64,000 nucleotides of DNA. Source: CAWBXL01 sp963837365. Its GTDB lineage: Bacteria > Acidobacteriota > Terriglobia > Terriglobales > Acidobacteriaceae. A program made the position numbers and the translations under genes. The stretch's first letter is position 1. Every line of letters begins with the position of its first letter. The notes beneath the pieces were generated by a model that worked only from the letters and a program-made list of their open reading frames with translations, had not been told where the DNA came from and ran no database searches. Below are positions 7,349-17,577 of the stretch, one piece after another. The stretch covers positions 1,240,001 through 1,304,000 of the forward strand of contig CAWIMW010000002.1 of the NCBI GenBank assembly GCA_963837365.1, given 5' to 3'.

Positions 7349-8236
7349 GTGAGTCTTACCCCGATTGGCGAACCTCGCCAGAAGATTACTGTAGCTTCCC
7401 TAAAGGAAAAGAAACTCCGGCATGAGCCCATCTCCTGCCTGACTGCCTACGACTACGCCAGTGCGAGGCTGGTGGATGAGGCTGGCATCGACATCGTGTT
7501 GGTGGGCGACTCGCTGGCCCAGGCGGTGCTGGGCTACGAGAACACGCTCTCGGTCACCATGGATGAAATGTTGCATCACACCCGCGCCGCACGCCGGGGC
7601 GTGAAACATGCACTTTTTATGGGAGACATGCCTTACGGTTCGTACCACACCAGCGCAGACGATGCAGTCCGCAATGCAGCGCGTTTTGTGAAAGAGGCGG
7701 GAGCTGAAGTGGTCAAACTGGAAGGCGGCGAGAAACGGGTGGACCTGGTCCGGCGGATCATGGATGCTGAAATTCCTGTGGCCGGGCACATTGGGCTGAC
7801 GCCGCAATCGGTGAATGTGATGGGCGGGTATAAGGTGCAGGGCAAATCGCTGAATGCAATTGAGCAGTTGATGCGGGATGCGGTGGCTTTGGACCGCGCG
7901 GGCGTGGCCTGCCTGGTGCTGGAGGGGATTCCACGAGAAGTGGCGGCGATGATTACTTCAGAAGTGAACACGCCGACTATCGGCATCGGGGCCGGACCGG
8001 AGTGCGATGGGCAGGTGCTGGTGTTTCATGATCTGCTGAATATGACGCCGAACCTGGCCAAGTTTGTACGTCGGTACGGGGATGGGGCTGGGCTCATCAT
8101 GCAGGCTGCTCAGGCGTTCCGTGCGGATGTGACAGCGAGGCAGTATCCATCGGATGCGGAGTCTTATCATTTGCCCAAGGAAACGCGCGAGGCTTTGGAT
8201 ACGGTTTTAGAACGCAAGCGGGGTTTCCGGCGATAA
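7349..8236 (+). CDS. panB: 3-methyl-2-oxobutanoate hydroxymethyltransferase
   Basis: PanB makes ketopantoate from 2-oxoisovalerate and methylene-tetrahydrofolate, the first committed step of pantothenate synthesis. Motifs include LTAYDYASARLVDEAGID, LVGDSLAQAVLGYENT, MGDMPYGSY and GIGAGPECDGQVLVFHD, all conserved in PanB. I prefer the GTG at 7349 because a GGAGG lies 5 bp upstream. In-frame ATGs at 7301 and 7325 would lengthen the protein by 16 or 8 residues. With the GTG start the protein has 295 residues, close to family size. panC follows across an inverted-repeat gap, so the two probably form an operon. Confidence 0.95.
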   Translation: MSLTPIGEPRQKITVASLKEKKLRHEPISCLTAYDYASARLVDEAGIDIVLVGDSLAQAVLGYENTLSVTMDEMLHHTRAARRGVKHALFMGDMPYGSYHTSADDAVRNAARFVKEAGAEVVKLEGGEKRVDLVRRIMDAEIPVAGHIGLTPQSVNVMGGYKVQGKSLNAIEQLMRDAVALDRAGVACLVLEGIPREVAAMITSEVNTPTIGIGAGPECDGQVLVFHDLLNMTPNLAKFVRRYGDGAGLIMQAAQAFRADVTARQYPSDAESYHLPKETREALDTVLERKRGFRR

Positions 8237-8246
8237 AACCGAACTC

Positions 8247-8325
8247 ACCACAGAGTCACGGAGACACAGAGAAAACCAAGAAATAAATTCTTAAAGGTTT
8301 TCTCCGTGGCTCGTGCCTCTGTGGT
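8247..8325. repeat. CACAGAG-type inverted repeat between panB and panC
   Basis: Arms at 8247-8277 and 8296-8325 are about 30 bp and pair with about five mismatches. The text (ACCACAGAG followed by CACGG) is an intergenic repeat of the CTCTGTG type. The right arm ends 10 bp before the panC ATG. It contains an in-frame GTG (8306) that would give a spurious longer PanC. A partial relative lies at 26081-26123. Confidence 0.7.
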
Positions 8326-8335
8326 AAGGCTTTTT

Positions 8336-9181
8336 ATGCAGGTATTCAAAACTATCGAAAGTATGCGCGGAGTCTCTCGCTCTACGAGGAAGGCAGGAAA
8401 ATGCGTCGGGTTTGTCCCCACCATGGGCGCACTGCACGAAGGCCATCTCTCTTTGGTGCGGGCGGCCCAGACGCAGTGTGATGTCATAGCGGCTTCGATT
8501 TTCGTGAATCCCACGCAGTTTGGCCCGAACGAGGATTTCTCCAAGTACCCACGGACTTTTGAGCGTGATTGTGGGCTGTTGGAGAAGGAGGGTGTAAGTT
8601 TCGTTCTTGCTCCTACAGTGGAGGAAATGTATCCGGCCAGGATGGTCACTTACGTGACCGTGGAAGGACTCAGCGACAAGCTCTGCGGCAAGTCGCGGCC
8701 CGGGCATTTTCGCGGCGTGACTACGGTTGTTTCCAAGCTGTTCAACATTGTCGAACCGGATGTGGCGTTTTTTGGGCAGAAGGACGCCGCGCAGGTTTCC
8801 ATCATCCGGCGCATGGTACGTGACCTGAATATTCCGGTTGAGATTGCGGTGTGCCCGATCGTGCGCGAGGCGGATGGCTTGGCCATGAGTTCGCGCAATG
8901 CGTATCTCGATCCGCAGCAGAGGAAGGCGGCATTGGTGCTGTACCGTTCCCTTCAGGAAGTGCTCCGTGTGTTTGATTTAGGGGAAAAGAGAACGCCTGA
9001 GTTGGTCGCCGCCGGGCGAAAGGCCTTTGCTCACGAACCATCTGTGAGGCTGGACTATTTCGAAATTGTGGATCCAGAGAACCTCGCCTCCCTGGCGAAG
9101 ATAGACACGTCCGCGTTGGCGGCTGTCGCTGCCTTTGTTGGAACAACGCGCCTGATTGACAATCTGGTGCTAACAGGGTAA
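8336..9181 (+). CDS. panC: Pantothenate synthetase (pantoate-beta-alanine ligase)
   Basis: PanC condenses pantoate and beta-alanine with ATP to give pantothenate. The ATP-binding HIGH-like motif is PTMGALHEGH. FVNPTQFGPNEDFSKYPR, FGQKDAAQ and the KMSKS-like MSSRNAYL are also present. The ATG at 8336 is preceded by AAGG and gives 281 residues, the usual size. Starting at the upstream GTG would translate repeat sequence. With panB and the coaBC gene further along, it covers much of coenzyme A synthesis; panD, panE and panK/coaA are not in the window. Confidence 0.96.
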   Translation: MQVFKTIESMRGVSRSTRKAGKCVGFVPTMGALHEGHLSLVRAAQTQCDVIAASIFVNPTQFGPNEDFSKYPRTFERDCGLLEKEGVSFVLAPTVEEMYPARMVTYVTVEGLSDKLCGKSRPGHFRGVTTVVSKLFNIVEPDVAFFGQKDAAQVSIIRRMVRDLNIPVEIAVCPIVREADGLAMSSRNAYLDPQQRKAALVLYRSLQEVLRVFDLGEKRTPELVAAGRKAFAHEPSVRLDYFEIVDPENLASLAKIDTSALAAVAAFVGTTRLIDNLVLTG

Positions 9182-9220
9182 ATCTATTGACAATTTGTAG
9201 TACTTTGACCGCCCGTCCAG

Positions 9221-9550
9221 ATGTCCGAAAGTAGTCAGGTTCGAACCGGCCTCACACCAATAATTCTCTGGTGCCTCCCATCGTTGTTAGGATTTTTGGG
9301 GTTCTTTATTTTCTTCCCCATCAGCCGCGGTCTCTTATTTTGGTCGCACCGCAACATCGCAGAAGGATTTTTCTTTTGGTTCCTTACGATTGCACCCGCG
9401 GCGATCATGGTTGCGGTGATCCGCTTAAAGCGCTCGCATGCCAGAAAAATGCGCCCCTCGTATAGAGTGATCGCGTGGGGAGTGATCGTTTTTTCGGTAT
9501 TTTTGAATGGATTTGTACTGTTTGGACTTGGGGCTACCTTCTACCTTTGA
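9221..9550 (+). CDS. Hypothetical small integral membrane protein
   Basis: A 109-residue protein with about three hydrophobic spans: residues of about 13-34 (IILWCLPSLLGFLGFFIFF), 48-66 (GFFFWFLTIAPAAIMVAVI) and 84-105 (AWGVIVFSVFLNGFVLFGLG). No family recognised. The sequence between spans 2 and 3 is basic (RLKRSHARKMRPSYR), suggesting that this loop faces the cytoplasm. Its end overlaps the convergent DNA glycosylase gene by 17 bp. Confidence 0.55.
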   Translation: MSESSQVRTGLTPIILWCLPSLLGFLGFFIFFPISRGLLFWSHRNIAEGFFFWFLTIAPAAIMVAVIRLKRSHARKMRPSYRVIAWGVIVFSVFLNGFVLFGLGATFYL

Positions 9551-10199
9551 GTTTTAGCAGTTTCACGGAATGGGGCTGGACGCCTGCCGCTCTACCGGTT
9601 TTTCCCGAAACAAATTTATTTTCCGTGATGATGTAGCGTAGTGGCAGTTCAGCCGCTTTGCGGATGCCGATCCTCGGGGTGGTTGTGATCCCGCTGGGGT
9701 GGAAACCATCGTCGGCAACATACAAATCGGATTTCGGGCTGGTGACGTCTTTGCCATTGTCGCGGTCGCGAGTGATGCCAAAGGCTTCGCTCAGACGGCC
9801 GGGGCCGCTGGCCAACAGCTTTAAGTTTTTCAGCGTGATCATCCGCCGCTCCGCCATTTCTTCCATTCCCGATAGCGGCTCAAGCGCGCGCACCAGAACG
9901 CCGCCCGGATCTCCGTCGGGGAGGCAGGAGACGTTGAAGCAGTAGTGATTACCGTAGATGAAATAGACATAAGCGTGTCCCGGCGGGCCGAACAGGACTG
10001 CGTTGCGGGCGGTGCGCCCTGAGGCAGCGTGGGCAGCGGGGTCGCCGGTACCCAGATATGCTTCGACTTCTACGATACGGGCCACCAACGGATTCTTTCC
10101 GTTGCGTCGCACGAGAAGTTTGCCGAGGATTTCGCGGCTTACTTTGCGGGGATCGTGGGAGAAGAATTTGCGCGGTAACGGTGGCGGGAGTTTGGGCAT
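9534..10199 (-). CDS. 3-methyladenine DNA glycosylase, AAG/MPG family
   Basis: This enzyme removes alkylated or deaminated purines (for example 3-methyladenine, hypoxanthine) from DNA. Family features: ILGKLLVRR, the catalytic region IVEVEAYLGTGDPAAHAASG (Glu within VEVEAY), and YVYFIYGNHYCFNVSC, which holds the residues that probe the flipped base. The length of 221 residues is typical. It is monocistronic and convergent with the small membrane protein gene. Its upstream gap is rich in small hairpins. Confidence 0.92.
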   Translation of the reverse strand: MPKLPPPLPRKFFSHDPRKVSREILGKLLVRRNGKNPLVARIVEVEAYLGTGDPAAHAASGRTARNAVLFGPPGHAYVYFIYGNHYCFNVSCLPDGDPGGVLVRALEPLSGMEEMAERRMITLKNLKLLASGPGRLSEAFGITRDRDNGKDVTSPKSDLYVADDGFHPSGITTTPRIGIRKAAELPLRYIITENKFVSGKTGRAAGVQPHSVKLLKLKGRR

Positions 10200-10486
10200 G
10201 ATCGGAGTAGTGGCGTCCCTTCGGGACTCGCTCTTATGCTAACTTTCCCCGGCACTGCCGTACCGGGCTTTTATAGTCCCGCCGCTTCGCGGCTAGTCTA
10301 TTTTGCCGATGCGACTTTCGTAGTCTTTCTCGCGACAGAATCTTCGATTTCACACCGCTTAGACGTGCCCGCTGGGTCAGTCTCGCTATGGCCTTTGGGC
10401 ACTAGGAAATCGGCCAGGTTTTGCTATGGTTGGGCCTGGATTCCTCGTCTCAAACTTATCAGAAACAAAGGATTTAGGAGGATTGC
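10200..10486. other. Divergent intergenic region with several small hairpins
   Basis: About 287 bp without a convincing gene separates the divergent glycosylase and the next plus-strand gene. It holds three GC hairpins: GTCCC-TTC-GGGAC at 10215-10227, CCCGG...CCGGG around 10248-10268, and CCGCTTCGCGG around 10281-10291. They resemble short dispersed repeats. The promoters of both genes must be here, but I could not assign -35/-10 boxes with confidence. Confidence 0.5.
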
Positions 10487-11053
10487 ATGTTGAGAAAGTC
10501 GCTGAAGATTACTGCCTTGATGGCAGTTCTGGCTGTGGCCGCGATGGCTACGACCATTCCTGCGGGCACCAAAATTACAGTGCGGATTGGGTCGCAGATC
10601 AACTCGAAGACGGCCAAGACTGGGCAGAGGTTTGACGCCAACCTGACGCACAATCTGGTTGTAAACGGCAAGACGTTGGCGAAGTCGGGTGCGCCGGCCA
10701 GGGGCCAGGTTACTTATGTGAAATCGAGCGGCCGGTTGCATGATCCGGGTGAACTCTCGCTGCGGTTGACTGCAGTGGAGATCAACGGGAAGATGGTGCC
10801 GATTTCTACCAGTGCTTTTCGCGCCAAGGGCAAAAGCCATGCCAAGAGCAATGTCACCAAGATCGGTGGCGGAGCGGCGGCTGGGGCTTTGATTGGCGGA
10901 CTGGCCGGCGGCGGCAAGGGTGCGTTGATTGGGACTGCCGCTGGGGCGGGAGCTGGTACTGGTGTGGCTGTGGCTACTGGTAAGGAAGAAGCTGTAGTTC
11001 ATGCTGAGACGGCGTTTACGGTTTCTACGACTAAAACTACTACTTCGAAGTAA
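10487..11053 (+). CDS. Secreted glycine-zipper protein of unknown function
   Basis: A 188-residue protein with a signal peptide (MLRKSLKITALMAVLAVAAMA). The mature part starts with TTIPAGTKITVRIGSQINSK and runs as a beta-rich domain to about residue 115. A glycine-zipper hydrophobic stretch follows (IGGGAAAGALIGGLAGGG, about 126-143), the kind that inserts in membranes or oligomerises. The tail is threonine-rich. An AGGAGG Shine-Dalgarno at 10476-10481 defines the start. The exact family is unknown; envelope or periplasmic location is inferred. Confidence 0.75.
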   Translation: MLRKSLKITALMAVLAVAAMATTIPAGTKITVRIGSQINSKTAKTGQRFDANLTHNLVVNGKTLAKSGAPARGQVTYVKSSGRLHDPGELSLRLTAVEINGKMVPISTSAFRAKGKSHAKSNVTKIGGGAAAGALIGGLAGGGKGALIGTAAGAGAGTGVAVATGKEEAVVHAETAFTVSTTKTTTSK

Positions 11054-11065
11054 GTTTCAATTCTT

Positions 11066-11090
11066 GGAGGCGGGAGAGTCGCCCGCCTCC
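11066..11090. terminator. Hairpin between convergent genes
   Basis: GGAGGCGGG and CCCGCCTCC form a perfect 9-bp stem with a 7-nt loop, placed between the convergent glycine-zipper gene and bcp. No T-run follows, so intrinsic termination would be weak. It may instead act as a bidirectional transcript-end hairpin. Confidence 0.5.
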
Positions 11091-11115
11091 ACATAATCAA
11101 AATCAGAACCAAATT

Positions 11116-11589
11116 TTACGCGGCGCCTTTCATTGCTCCCTTCAGATACTCCAATACTTCTTCCGCGTGGCCTTCGGGTTTTACTTTTTCAAAGATATGG
11201 ACGATCTTTCCATCCGGGCCGATGATGAACGTCATCCGCGCCACGCCCATTACTTTCTTCCCGTACATGTTCTTCTCTTTCACTACCTCGTAGGCGTTGG
11301 CCACTTTCTTGTCGGCATCGCCCAGCAGGGTGAAGGGCAGGCTGAATTTTTCAGCGAATTTATTTTGCGCTTTTGACGTATCCGGGGAAATACCAAGCAG
11401 TATGGCGCCGGATTTCTGCATCTTCTTATAGGAATCGCGGAATTCGCAGGCTTCGATGGTGCAGCCTGGAGTATCGGCACGCGGATAGAAATAGAGGACT
11501 ACATATTTGCCACGAAACTGCTTGAGGGAAACGTCTTCGCCATTCTGGTCGGGCAAAGTAAACTCGGGGGCTTTATCATTAACTTTCAT
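11116..11589 (-). CDS. bcp: Thioredoxin-dependent thiol peroxidase (Bcp/PrxQ)
   Basis: A peroxiredoxin that reduces hydroperoxides with thioredoxin as electron donor. The peroxidatic cysteine is C43 in DTPGCTIEACEF and the resolving cysteine is C48, the two-Cys PrxQ arrangement. The arginine and threonine of the active site (YPRADTPGC) are present. The length of 157 residues is standard and there is no signal peptide, so it is cytoplasmic. Its start codon overlaps the 5' end of the divergent hypothetical gene starting at 11588. Confidence 0.96.
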   Translation of the reverse strand: MKVNDKAPEFTLPDQNGEDVSLKQFRGKYVVLYFYPRADTPGCTIEACEFRDSYKKMQKSGAILLGISPDTSKAQNKFAEKFSLPFTLLGDADKKVANAYEVVKEKNMYGKKVMGVARMTFIIGPDGKIVHIFEKVKPEGHAEEVLEYLKGAMKGAA

Positions 11590-12859
11590 GACCTGCTCTC
11601 CTTGGGAACGCTGCTATTGTACTGCCCGGCGAGGTTGGCTGACAGCCGGGTTGATCCTGGCGTTTTTCTTCCTCGTGCCCACATCGGGGACTGCACAGAT
11701 TTCTTCCAATCGCGCAAAAAGCAAGGGCCCGCGGGCGGTGGCGATACTTGAGTTCGACTCCAACAAGCAGGTACACCTGGTGCCCGTGACCATCATGCTG
11801 AACGGGGAGTTTTATGATGCTGGCGCATATAAGGCTTCTCCCATCCCTATGGCGTTGGACCCGGAGACGGTTTATGAGGGGTTACGCACCGGTGTTTCCC
11901 AAGGGCTTTTTACGATTACCCGCGCCCATGAGGTTTTGGGCAACTGGGTAGGCGAGGGAAATTGGGCACCGCAAGAGGCCAAGCTTCCCACCGTGAAAAA
12001 AGCCGCTCCGGCTGTTTCTGAGGACGAGATGGATAAGCCCCCGGTTCTACGTAGGCCTGGGGCCAAGAAGCCGCCGACTCCCGCGTCTGCACCGGTTCCT
12101 GCTCCTGCGCCGTCTACCACCGCTCCTTCACAAGAAGACTCCGGAATTACTGTGGGCGGCAAGGTCGGCGCCACACCGAAGAGCCAAGCGAGCACTCCAT
12201 CCGAGCCATCGGACCGTCCCATCTTGCGACGGGGCAAGCCGGAGAAGACTGAGTCCGACGCTAGCCTTGATACGAAGGCTGATACCGCCTGGAAGGTTGT
12301 GACAACGATTTCCGCAATCTCAGATGTTAAGCAAGAAACAGCCCGCTCTTACCACTACCTAATGAACCCGGACCAGGAGAAAGATTTGCGCGAGAAAGTG
12401 CGGGCCCTGGCAGTAAAGAAATTGCGTGAACATGTCGGGACTTCACTGGACGCTCCCACGGGTAGAACGGCCAAATCCAGGGGCAAAGCCGTTTTCCAGC
12501 CCAAGTTTCAGGATGTGCAATTTCGAGCGTACGATCCCTCGACTACCAACGAGCCGATATTCGTTTTTGAAGCCAACACGCCGGTGATGAGCAAACTTTT
12601 CGGCAAAGAGTTGCCCAATCACGTGATGTTAGTAGTGCGGGAAGATATTTACGGCGAAATGCACGTGCTCTTCTCCGGCATCAGCGATCCCATGCATATG
12701 GATTCACAGCCACGGTGCGAGTTTGTGGATGTGGTGGACGCTGAGGGGGATGGCTACGGAGAATTGCTGTTTCGGCGGACGTACGAGTCGGGGCGGGCGT
12801 TTTCTTTGTATCGGGTGATTGGGAACCAGCTTTGGCCTTTGTTTGAGGGTAGGAGGTAG
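11588..12859 (+). CDS. Hypothetical secreted protein with proline-rich linker
   Basis: I do not recognise this protein. From the ATG at 11588 it has 423 residues. A hydrophobic signal sequence (WLTAGLILAFFFLVPTSGTA) is followed by a small domain (AVAILEFDSNKQVHLVPVTIMLNGEFYDAG). A low-complexity Pro/Ala/Ser linker (PASAPVPAPAPSTTAPS) comes next, and then a C-terminal domain with several acidic clusters (FVDVVDAEGDGYGELLFRR). The predicted ATG overlaps the divergent bcp start by a few bases. A later start such as the TTG before ILAFFF is possible. Probably exported; function unknown. Confidence 0.65.
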   Translation: MTCSPWERCYCTARRGWLTAGLILAFFFLVPTSGTAQISSNRAKSKGPRAVAILEFDSNKQVHLVPVTIMLNGEFYDAGAYKASPIPMALDPETVYEGLRTGVSQGLFTITRAHEVLGNWVGEGNWAPQEAKLPTVKKAAPAVSEDEMDKPPVLRRPGAKKPPTPASAPVPAPAPSTTAPSQEDSGITVGGKVGATPKSQASTPSEPSDRPILRRGKPEKTESDASLDTKADTAWKVVTTISAISDVKQETARSYHYLMNPDQEKDLREKVRALAVKKLREHVGTSLDAPTGRTAKSRGKAVFQPKFQDVQFRAYDPSTTNEPIFVFEANTPVMSKLFGKELPNHVMLVVREDIYGEMHVLFSGISDPMHMDSQPRCEFVDVVDAEGDGYGELLFRRTYESGRAFSLYRVIGNQLWPLFEGRR

Positions 12860-12868
12860 TTCTTCTGA

Positions 12869-13486
12869 TTATTTCTGCGTTAGTACCAGCTCGCCGTTTT
12901 CAATCTTCACTCCTCCGACATTGTCAGGCAGCTTCAGCTGGCTGCGTTGCTCGGCCAATCGCTTTTGCAGTGGACCGTTCACTAATGAAACCGGGATGCT
13001 CATATCGCCGACTTTGAATTCGGTGGGATCGAAGGTGACGTATCCATCTTTCGAGCTGAGGCGGCCGGAGACGGTCAGCCATACATTTTTCCCTGCAAGA
13101 TTGACCAGGAACTGCCCGTGGGCCTGATCGCCATCGAAGGTGATCTGCTTGTCTTGGATCTCTGGCATCGAACCTAAGTCGGTATCTGGCGCAAGTTCGT
13201 TTGAGGCCGCAGGAATTTGGCCTGCCGCCTCGGCAAAGGCTGCGCTGACCTCATTACCTGTGATGTGAACTTCTGCGGGCGCGGCTTCGGGCTCTCTTGG
13301 TTTGTCTACTTGCTCGAATTTCTGCGAGAAGGACTGCGCATTGGCTGCCACCGCTGCCGCCGGTTGAGGCGGCGCGACCGGCTGCGGACGCTTGACCACC
13401 AGGTAGACCCCGATCACGGTTGTGACCAGAGTCAGGATGTTGATGATGCGGCCGATTTTCCACTTCTTGTACATGGACAACCCCAT
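12869..13486 (-). CDS. Hypothetical protein with an N-terminal membrane anchor
   Basis: A 205-residue protein not assigned to a known family. One hydrophobic span lies at about residues 14-31 (IINILTLVTTVIGVYLVV). A Pro/Ala-rich stretch (PQPVAPPQPAAAVAA) follows, then a globular extracytoplasmic part. The C-terminal region (LTVSGRLSSKDGYVTFDPTEFKVGDMSIPVSLVNG, quoted in parts) has a beta-rich pattern reminiscent of lipid-binding or sorting domains, but this is only suggestive. It follows gatB on the same strand, 57 bp downstream of the gatB stop. Confidence 0.6.
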   Translation of the reverse strand: MGLSMYKKWKIGRIINILTLVTTVIGVYLVVKRPQPVAPPQPAAAVAANAQSFSQKFEQVDKPREPEAAPAEVHITGNEVSAAFAEAAGQIPAASNELAPDTDLGSMPEIQDKQITFDGDQAHGQFLVNLAGKNVWLTVSGRLSSKDGYVTFDPTEFKVGDMSIPVSLVNGPLQKRLAEQRSQLKLPDNVGGVKIENGELVLTQK

Positions 13487-13543
13487 TCCATGCTAATGGG
13501 GCAAGGGCGGAAAGCTCAGATAACGGAAGGCATTGTGCGGAGG

Positions 13544-15019
<1,476 letters not shown>

Positions 15020-15041
15020 CTGGTGATTATAAAGCCGGAGG

Positions 15042-17477
15042 CTACATCAGCCACACCGCATCCACATCCACAATGACCTGGGTTCGGGGGATCTTCTGCG
15101 ATACTGCATAAGCCAGCATGGCTCGTAGCGTGGTGTTCAACTTCTCCCGGCTCGGGGATTTCAGCACAAAGTGATAGCGGTAATCCTGCTTCAAGCGCAT
15201 GATCGGCGCGGCTGCTGGGCCTAGAACCCGCACGCCGTCATGTCTGGTCTTCTCAAACCATTTTCCCAGCTTTCCTGACCATTGCAGGGCTTCATCCAGC
15301 TTGTTGCTGCGAACCAGAACGTTGGCCAGCGAACTGTAGGGCGGGTAATGCATCCAGCTACGAAAGCGCAGTTCTTTATCATAGAAGCCGGCGAAGTCGT
15401 GCTGGGCGGCGTATTGCACGGCGTAGTGATCGGGGAAGTAGGTTTGCAGCACCACTTTGCCAGGGGACTGGCCGCGGCCGGCGCGCCCGGCGACTTGGGT
15501 GAGCAACTGGAATGTGCGCTCGGCGGCGCGGAAATCCGGGAAAGCCAGAGCAGCGTCTGCTCCTACTACTCCAACTAGTGTAACGCCGTGAATGTCGTGG
15601 CCTTTGGCGATCATCTGCGTGCCTACCAGCATGTCTAGTTCGCCTTCATCCAAGGCGTTCAGGGCTCGTTCGAAGTCTTCGCGCCCGCGCACGGTGTCGC
15701 GGTCGAGGCGGCCGATTCTGGCTTGGGGAAACATGCCGTGCAGCAGCTCTTCCAGCTTTTCTGAGCCGGTGCCGAGGAAGTAGACGTACTCGCTGCCGCA
15801 CTCGCCGCATTTTTTCGGCACGGGCGCCATGAATCCGCAGTAGTGACACATCATGCGATGCTGCTTCAGATGATGCGTTAGCGTCACGGCGCAGTTGCGG
15901 CACTCCATTTTGCTGCCGCAGGAGCGGCACATCGCCAAGGCCGAATAGCCGCGGCGGTTGAGCAGGACCATGACCTGCTCTTTGCGTTCCAGGCGCTCTT
16001 TGATTTCTGCGGCCAGCTTGCGCGAAATCACCTGCTCGTGGCCGGTTTCCTGGAACTCCTGGCGCATGTCAATGATTTCGACTTCGGGCAGTGGGCGCTT
16101 CTCCACCCGGTCGGGCAATTCGAGCAACGCGTATTTATTCTTTTTGGCGTTGAAGTAGGATTCGAGCGACGGCGTGGCCGAGCCCAGTACGACGGCCGCT
16201 CCCGCCATCTTGGCGCGGACTACGGCCACGTCGCGGGCGTGGTAGCGCGGGGTTTCCTCCTGCTTGTAGGAGGAATCCTGCTCCTCGTCGACGATGATTA
16301 GGGCTAAATCAGAAACTGGCGCGAAGACTGCCGAGCGCGTGCCTACGACTACTCGCGCTTCTCCGCGCTTGATGCGGTGCCACTGCTCGGCGCGTTCTTT
16401 GTCGGAGAGCCCCGAGTGCAGGATGGCGACTTCGTCGGCAAAGACCTGATGCAGGTCGGCGGCGACTGCCGGGGTAAGTCCGATTTCGGGGACCAGCAAG
16501 ATGGACGACCGTCCCGCTTCCAGCACCGCACGCATCGCGGCCATGTAGACCGCCGTCTTTCCCGAGCCAGTCACGCCGTGCAGCAACATGCCGGAGAATT
16601 GTTTGGCGCTTACTGCGTCAGTAATTTTGTTAAGTGCCTCCTGTTGTGGCGGGTTGAATTGGAAATCGAACGGCGAAGGGCGAGCTTTCAGTCGAGAGCG
16701 TGTCAACTCCGCAGGTTCTTCGACGATTTCTACCAGGCCGCGTTTCACCAGCGTGGCCAGCGTGGTGCGCGGGACTTCCAGGCTCTGCAAGATTTCAACC
16801 GCCACGCGCCCTCCGGCTGCGGCCAGCGTGTCCAACAACAGCTTTTGATTGGCGTTGAGCTTTCCTACCGCACTCTTCAGGACGGCAATTTTAACTGTGT
16901 GAGACCCGTCGGCGGCATCAGAAAGGTCTTCGCGTGCGATCCATTTTTTGCGAATCATGCCAGTGATCACGTCCGCCGAAGCATGTGTGGCCGAGCGCAA
17001 GGATGCGTCCCTGACCGTTTCTCGCTCGGTAAGGTAGTCGAGCACGCGGAATTCGGCCATCTGGTCAGCGGGAGTCTTGCGCGAGCGCGCCGATGATCCC
17101 GACATCCCGGCCAAATGCAGCGCCATCTGCCCCTCGTCGGTGATGCGATAAACAACCACCCGCTTGAACTCCGCCGCCAACGGCAGCATGGTACGGAAAA
17201 CTTCTCCCAGGGGCGCGAGGTAGTAGTCGGCAATCCACTTGCCTAGTTTCAGGAGTTGCGCGTCCAGGACTGGCGAGGCGTCCAGCACGCTGATTACGTT
17301 CTTGGTCTGGACGCTCGGTTTGCGGTCGTGGAGTTCGATCACTATGCCCGACATGCGTTGCTGCCGGAAGGGGACAAGCACACGCGCGCCGACCTGCGGC
17401 TCCAGACCTTCGGGGATGCGGTAGGTGAAGGCCTGGTCCAGGGGGACGGGCAGGGCGATATCGGAGAATTCGGGCAT
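15042..17477 (-). CDS. priA: Primosomal protein N' (replication restart helicase PriA)
   Basis: PriA recognises stalled forks and reloads the replicative helicase. The order is an N-terminal DNA-binding domain (IALPVPLDQAFTYRIP), a helicase core with Walker A GVTGSGKTAVY, the DEEQ box (IIVDEEQDSSYKQEE), and a C4x2 zinc region (CRSCGSKMECRNC, CHYCG, CGECGSEY). Helicase motifs V-VI are GTQMIAKGHD and QVAGRAGRG. I start at the ATG at 17477 (MPEFSDIALP), because the nine upstream residues are not family-like. That gives 811 residues, in the normal range. Confidence 0.97.
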   Translation of the reverse strand: MPEFSDIALPVPLDQAFTYRIPEGLEPQVGARVLVPFRQQRMSGIVIELHDRKPSVQTKNVISVLDASPVLDAQLLKLGKWIADYYLAPLGEVFRTMLPLAAEFKRVVVYRITDEGQMALHLAGMSGSSARSRKTPADQMAEFRVLDYLTERETVRDASLRSATHASADVITGMIRKKWIAREDLSDAADGSHTVKIAVLKSAVGKLNANQKLLLDTLAAAGGRVAVEILQSLEVPRTTLATLVKRGLVEIVEEPAELTRSRLKARPSPFDFQFNPPQQEALNKITDAVSAKQFSGMLLHGVTGSGKTAVYMAAMRAVLEAGRSSILLVPEIGLTPAVAADLHQVFADEVAILHSGLSDKERAEQWHRIKRGEARVVVGTRSAVFAPVSDLALIIVDEEQDSSYKQEETPRYHARDVAVVRAKMAGAAVVLGSATPSLESYFNAKKNKYALLELPDRVEKRPLPEVEIIDMRQEFQETGHEQVISRKLAAEIKERLERKEQVMVLLNRRGYSALAMCRSCGSKMECRNCAVTLTHHLKQHRMMCHYCGFMAPVPKKCGECGSEYVYFLGTGSEKLEELLHGMFPQARIGRLDRDTVRGREDFERALNALDEGELDMLVGTQMIAKGHDIHGVTLVGVVGADAALAFPDFRAAERTFQLLTQVAGRAGRGQSPGKVVLQTYFPDHYAVQYAAQHDFAGFYDKELRFRSWMHYPPYSSLANVLVRSNKLDEALQWSGKLGKWFEKTRHDGVRVLGPAAAPIMRLKQDYRYHFVLKSPSREKLNTTLRAMLAYAVSQKIPRTQVIVDVDAVWLM

Positions 17478-17577
17478 GGCAACGCCGGCGTCCCGCCGGC
17501 CCAATGGAATCGTAACAAACGTCGCCGGTAACCTTCTGGCTATACCCCGATCGGCATCTCCGGTGTCTCATTTAGGT

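Noticed and set aside
8306..8335. GTG start for panC
   Set aside because: This codon is inside the inverted repeat; the ATG at 8336 has AAGG before it and gives standard length.
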